From Dyadobacter sp. MSC1_007 (GTDB lineage: Bacteria; Bacteroidota; Bacteroidia; Cytophagales; Spirosomataceae): a stretch of 64,000 nucleotides of DNA. Below, piece after piece: positions 60,985 through 64,000 of the stretch. The position numbers and the translations under genes are program-made. Each line of letters starts with the position of its first letter. The first letter of the stretch is position 1. Below the pieces are notes generated by a model, which was given only the letters and a program-made list of their open reading frames with translations, was not told where the DNA came from and did not search any database. Location: the NCBI RefSeq assembly GCF_023667495.1, contig NZ_JAMOZL010000001.1:434001-498000 (forward strand), written 5' to 3'.

Positions 60985-61174
60985 CTTTAACACGCCCTAT
61001 TTCGCCGGATTCGAGCCTGACTTTGATGCCATGCGTATGCACAGGTGCTTTGGTAAGGATGTCCTTGACGATCCCTTGAGTCAATTTTCCGGAGCGCTGA
61101 TCTTTTTTGAGCACAATGGAAACGGCAAGGCCGGGAGTAATATTTTTTCTTTCGGTGCCTGTTAATGAAGTCAT
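60965..61174 (-). CDS. ywbE: YwbE-family protein (DUF2196)
   Basis: A 69-residue basic protein (LTGTERKNITPGLAVSIVLK; GIVKDILTKAPVHTHGIKV), the typical full length of the YwbE family. Function is unknown; the small beta-barrel-like sequence with G-L-V spacing recalls a ribosome- or nucleic-acid-binding fold. Its ATG overlaps the upstream FUSC stop by one base (TAATG) and its 3' end overlaps the DUF1801 gene by 20 bp. Confidence 0.85.
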   Translation of the reverse strand: MTSLTGTERKNITPGLAVSIVLKKDQRSGKLTQGIVKDILTKAPVHTHGIKVRLESGEIGRVKVIEDVD

Positions 61175-63417
61175 TATGATTGTACTTTAACTGTCTTGAT
61201 TTTTTGTAATATCTTAATTTCGTCGATTGTGATCGTGCTGATCAGCTCAAATAAGCCGTTAATGGTTTTCAGGTCCGACAGCATTTTTCTGGCCGGCGAC
61301 TGGTCTGCTTTTTCAATACCCAGTTCCTTGATCTCTTTTTTTCGTTTGGTAAGCAATTCAACCAGTCTCTGGTTTTGTGGCAGCGATTCCCGCACAATTT
61401 CCAGACTGTTAGCGCTTTTACCGTCGATAATATCCATAGCAGCCTGCAACTGCCGGTCGATCTGCCGGATCATCATTTCAAATTCCACGGAAAATTCTGA
61501 ATATTCAAGCGTCTGTGCGTAAGTTGATAATGAGGCAATGTAGGAAGTTAGCATATGGCTCGTGGCCACAAACTGATGGTATTCCTCCATGTTCAATTGC
61601 TGCCGTTTTGGTTCGGACAGCATTTTCTGGAAGTTGTCTGACAAATTCGCCATGGCGATGATGGCATTCTTACGTAGTAATTTTAATTCGTTGATATCGA
61701 GTTGCTTACCTGTAAATTTCGCTGCAACAAGGTCGAAATATTTGCGGTTCGCATTCAATGCTTCTTTAATATACTGATTGATCTGCGAATGCTCCCACAC
61801 GGGCAGCACGTATGACGATATCACATAGGCAATAACGGACCCGATGACGGTGTCGATTACCCGGTCCTGCAAAACTGATGTGACATGCTGCGGACTCAGA
61901 AAATCGAAAGACAGGATGACATAAAGGGTAATGCTGGTCGAAGCGACGAAATAGTTGATTTTGAGAAAACTGTAAGCCAGTATCATCGCGATCATCATCA
62001 GAAAGAACAGTACGGTGCCGTCGTCGATGAGATAGAGGAACAGAAAGCCGGTAATGACACCCAGGATTGTACCCCCGATGCGGTGGATATTGCGCTGCTT
62101 GGTAATACTGAATGCTGGTTTGAGAATCACCGCGATGGTTAGCAGAATCCAATATCCATGTCCCAATTCAAAAAACAGCGACGCAGTGTACCCCGCAAGC
62201 AATCCCAGCGTTACTCTCACCGCATGCCTGAAATGACTGGATTTTAAGGATAGGTTATCCAGCAGAATCCGCGGATGATAATCTTGTCTCGGTGTAAAAT
62301 CATCTGCCTCCACTTCCAGTTTATAGTCTTTGCTGACGTCGGCCTCATACCGGGTTGCCCGGTGAAGCTTTTTAACACGTTCGGTAACATCTTGTAAACT
62401 ATTCAAAATCTGGCGAAGCATGATGAAGTCCTCCATATTATCATGGTTCATCTTGTGCTCGCGCATACGCTCGAACGCGCGCTGGCACCGGTTGAATGCA
62501 TCGTCGAGGTCGTGTTTGGGGTGCGACGCAAAACCGCTCTGGACGGCGAGTCCTATTTGTTGGATTTCGGCTGCCAGCCAGGTAATATAGGTCCCGAACA
62601 GCCTGAGTACTTTGGTGTGGTCGAATGCGCGGTGGAGGTTGGAGTAGTTTTGCTGTGAATTCAATATCCGCTCGAACAGGTCGATGCTGTCGAGGAACAT
62701 CAGCATTAGGATCCGGCTCTTGGTAGTGGATTCTGTTACGATCTCGCGCGTTTTAAAAAGTATTTCACGCAGATTTTCATGATTTTCCCTCAGGATAACC
62801 TGCTGGTGGATCATCCGGTTGAAGAGTTCGTCATAATCGGGATTGGCAAAATAGTAATCTGCTTTGATGGAAAGTAGCTTCCCCAACTGCACAAAATTCT
62901 CTCCGAGAAGCTGCTGAATGAGCTTGTAGGGGAGGAGTTTTTGCAAGACCATAAAAAGAAGAAAGTACCAGATCCCGCCAGCCGAAAATATCACAGCGGT
63001 CCTCAGTACCATGTCGCCACTCAGGTGGTCATCAATGTTAAATACAAAAACGAGCAGAGCGATAAGCCCTATGCTGTTTACACGATTTCCATAAACGCCG
63101 ACCAGCGAAAAAAACATCCCGAAAACAATGATTTCTATAAAAACCACGAAATGGATATGCCGCAAATAACCTGTAATGCACGCGACAAGAAAGCAGATAC
63201 CGATGGCCACCAGAAGAGAATTCCGTCTTCTGTGATACGGGCCCGGATTGTCGGTGCCACCAATCAAAAGTGTCCCCAGCGGAAATGCGATCATTTCGCT
63301 CAGAATGCCATAATGCTGGAAAATAAGGCTCGGGATGATCGTTCCCAGGGTTAAACGTACACCGGTCGACAGGTAATGGCTGGAAATAAACTTTTTAAAC
63401 TCGTCGAGGTAATTCAT
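61174..63417 (-). CDS. FUSC-family inner-membrane protein (YccS/YhfK-like)
   Basis: A 747-residue membrane protein. Two blocks of hydrophobic helices (about 20-180 and 385-520) are separated by a large soluble region rich in charged helices, the arrangement of the FUSC/YccS family. The second block has HIGGTILGVITGFLF-like RIGGTILGVITGFLF, a family feature. Relatives are implicated in aromatic-acid export, but the substrate here is unknown. The start at 63417 follows a 147-bp gap to the divergent HPP gene; ywbE is coupled to its end. Confidence 0.85.
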   Translation of the reverse strand: MNYLDEFKKFISSHYLSTGVRLTLGTIIPSLIFQHYGILSEMIAFPLGTLLIGGTDNPGPYHRRRNSLLVAIGICFLVACITGYLRHIHFVVFIEIIVFGMFFSLVGVYGNRVNSIGLIALLVFVFNIDDHLSGDMVLRTAVIFSAGGIWYFLLFMVLQKLLPYKLIQQLLGENFVQLGKLLSIKADYYFANPDYDELFNRMIHQQVILRENHENLREILFKTREIVTESTTKSRILMLMFLDSIDLFERILNSQQNYSNLHRAFDHTKVLRLFGTYITWLAAEIQQIGLAVQSGFASHPKHDLDDAFNRCQRAFERMREHKMNHDNMEDFIMLRQILNSLQDVTERVKKLHRATRYEADVSKDYKLEVEADDFTPRQDYHPRILLDNLSLKSSHFRHAVRVTLGLLAGYTASLFFELGHGYWILLTIAVILKPAFSITKQRNIHRIGGTILGVITGFLFLYLIDDGTVLFFLMMIAMILAYSFLKINYFVASTSITLYVILSFDFLSPQHVTSVLQDRVIDTVIGSVIAYVISSYVLPVWEHSQINQYIKEALNANRKYFDLVAAKFTGKQLDINELKLLRKNAIIAMANLSDNFQKMLSEPKRQQLNMEEYHQFVATSHMLTSYIASLSTYAQTLEYSEFSVEFEMMIRQIDRQLQAAMDIIDGKSANSLEIVRESLPQNQRLVELLTKRKKEIKELGIEKADQSPARKMLSDLKTINGLFELISTITIDEIKILQKIKTVKVQS

Positions 63418-63528
63418 GGAAACGGATCATCGGTGTGCTGCTGCAATACTACTATTTTTAACGGCATCGGCAACAAAAGCCGTACCAAATTTTAGGTGCC
63501 CCGAACCATTCATGTCACGTAATAGTTC

Positions 63529-63536
63529 TATTTTTG
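63529..63536 (+). promoter_or_regulatory. -7-like element before the HPP gene
   Basis: TATTTTTG matches the TAnnTTTG -7 consensus exactly and lies 29 bp before the TTG start. A TTTG -33 element at the right distance was not found, so support is moderate at best. Confidence 0.35.
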
Positions 63537-63564
63537 GCATTGCATTCACCAATATATCCGGGTT

Positions 63565-64000
63565 TTGAGAAAAAGAATAAAGCGTAACGCGAGATTGGTC
63601 CGTTACGTAGTCTACAAAGAGACGCTCATTGACTTCAAAGACCACTTTTGGACCTTCCTGGGTTCATTTTTGGGCATAGGGCTGATCGGGTTACTGAATG
63701 ACCAGAAGTTTACCGATTCTGACCATCTTTTTCTGATAGGCTCGTTTGGCGCTTCCTCCGTGCTTATTTACGGGATTGTAAATAGTCCACTTGCTCAGCC
63801 CCGCAACCTCATCGGCGGACACGTGATCTGTGCGATCGTGGGGGTAACCGTTCATAAATTCATTCCTGACCACGCCTGGCTTTCTTCCGCATTTGCCGTT
63901 TCGGTCTCCATTGTGCTGATGCAAGTAACCAAAACATTGCACCCGCCGGGCGGCGCCACGGCGCTGATCGCCAATATTGGTTCTGAGAAAATTAAAAGTC
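63565..64000 (+). CDS. HPP-family membrane protein, 5' part
   Basis: The frame starts at the TTG at 63565 (RKRIKRNARLVRYVVYKETL) and is open to the window end, giving about 145 residues. Only TTG starts exist between the upstream stop and the conserved part; TTG at 63595 is an alternative. The HPP signature LHPPGGATAL is visible near residues 131-140, together with DHFWTFLGSFLGIGLIG and a Gly-Ala-rich SFGASSVLIYG helix. HPP proteins are integral-membrane and have been linked to nitrite transport in some organisms; the role here is unknown. The C-terminus lies outside the window. Confidence 0.8.
   Translation, partial: MRKRIKRNARLVRYVVYKETLIDFKDHFWTFLGSFLGIGLIGLLNDQKFTDSDHLFLIGSFGASSVLIYGIVNSPLAQPRNLIGGHVICAIVGVTVHKFIPDHAWLSSAFAVSVSIVLMQVTKTLHPPGGATALIANIGSEKIKS

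Noticed and set aside
63427-63645. 72-residue minus-strand gene upstream of FUSC
   Set aside because: It overlaps the HPP gene start on the other strand and the -7-like element, and no family is recognised.

Overview
The window looks like a chromosomal piece of a Bacteroidota, order Cytophagales, most likely Dyadobacter or a close relative. This is inferred from the SusC/SusD pair, a type IX secretion sorting domain, DUF5686/DUF4833/OMP-barrel families, a Bacteroidota-type promoter (TTTG, 20 bp, then a near TAnnTTTG box), and the general lack of strong Shine-Dalgarno sites. No rRNA, tRNA, CRISPR array or insertion sequence was seen. Both ends cut a gene: a DUF5686 protein at the left and an HPP membrane protein at the right.

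Region 1 (1-9.9 kb, all + strand). After the DUF5686 fragment comes a run of envelope and lipid genes: a sugar/alditol-phosphate nucleotidyltransferase, an ATP-grasp enzyme, a CDP-alcohol phosphatidyltransferase, a flippase-like membrane protein, a HAD hydrolase, a PfkB kinase resembling myo-inositol kinase, a DUF4833 protein, and a fatty-acid-hydroxylase-type enzyme. Together they could build a lipid with an inositol-like or other polyol-phosphate head group on a hydroxylated (sphingo)lipid. A tandem array of paired hairpins (about 78-81 bp units) lies inside this run. A CmoA-like carboxy-SAM synthase coupled to an isoprenylcysteine-methyltransferase-like membrane protein follows.

Region 2 (10-22.3 kb). 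This holds a type II NADH dehydrogenase, a large GAF protein with a cryptic C-terminal domain, an HD domain fused to a Pycsar-type transmembrane effector domain, polyphosphate kinase PPK1, an SdiA-regulated-type lipoprotein, and a 1263-residue fusion of metallophosphatase, CotH-like kinase fold and BamA/TamA-like barrel. A DUF4142 lipoprotein is convergent to them.

Region 3 (22.4-38.4 kb) is rich in signalling: a PAS protein with a DHp helix but no ATPase domain, a single-domain response regulator, two hybrid histidine kinases, a LuxR-type regulator, an AraC-type regulator, a membrane-spanning propeller/DNA-binding regulator, and a response regulator broken by a stop codon. Two paralogous adhesin-like proteins with self-cleaving S74 chaperone domains, one of them co-transcribed with a T9SS-sorted protein, sit in the middle.

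Region 4 (38.4-49.3 kb) is a polysaccharide/sulfate-ester utilisation operon: promoter, a 33-codon leader ORF ending in a Cys-rich tail, SusC, SusD and three sulfatases with Cys-type formylglycine motifs. The leader may make the operon respond to cysteine supply; this is the most attractive undescribed regulatory candidate in the window.

Region 5 (49.3-50.8 kb, - strand) contains a two-gene module (164-residue DUF6934-like protein plus 62-residue protein) present twice in tandem; one copy carries a single-base deletion in a homopolymer. The rest (51-64 kb) is mostly housekeeping: GapN-type dehydrogenase with a terminator, MATE exporter, TonB-type barrel receptor, response regulator, four-PAS histidine kinase, EamA transporter, DUF1801 protein, YwbE, FUSC membrane protein and the HPP protein.
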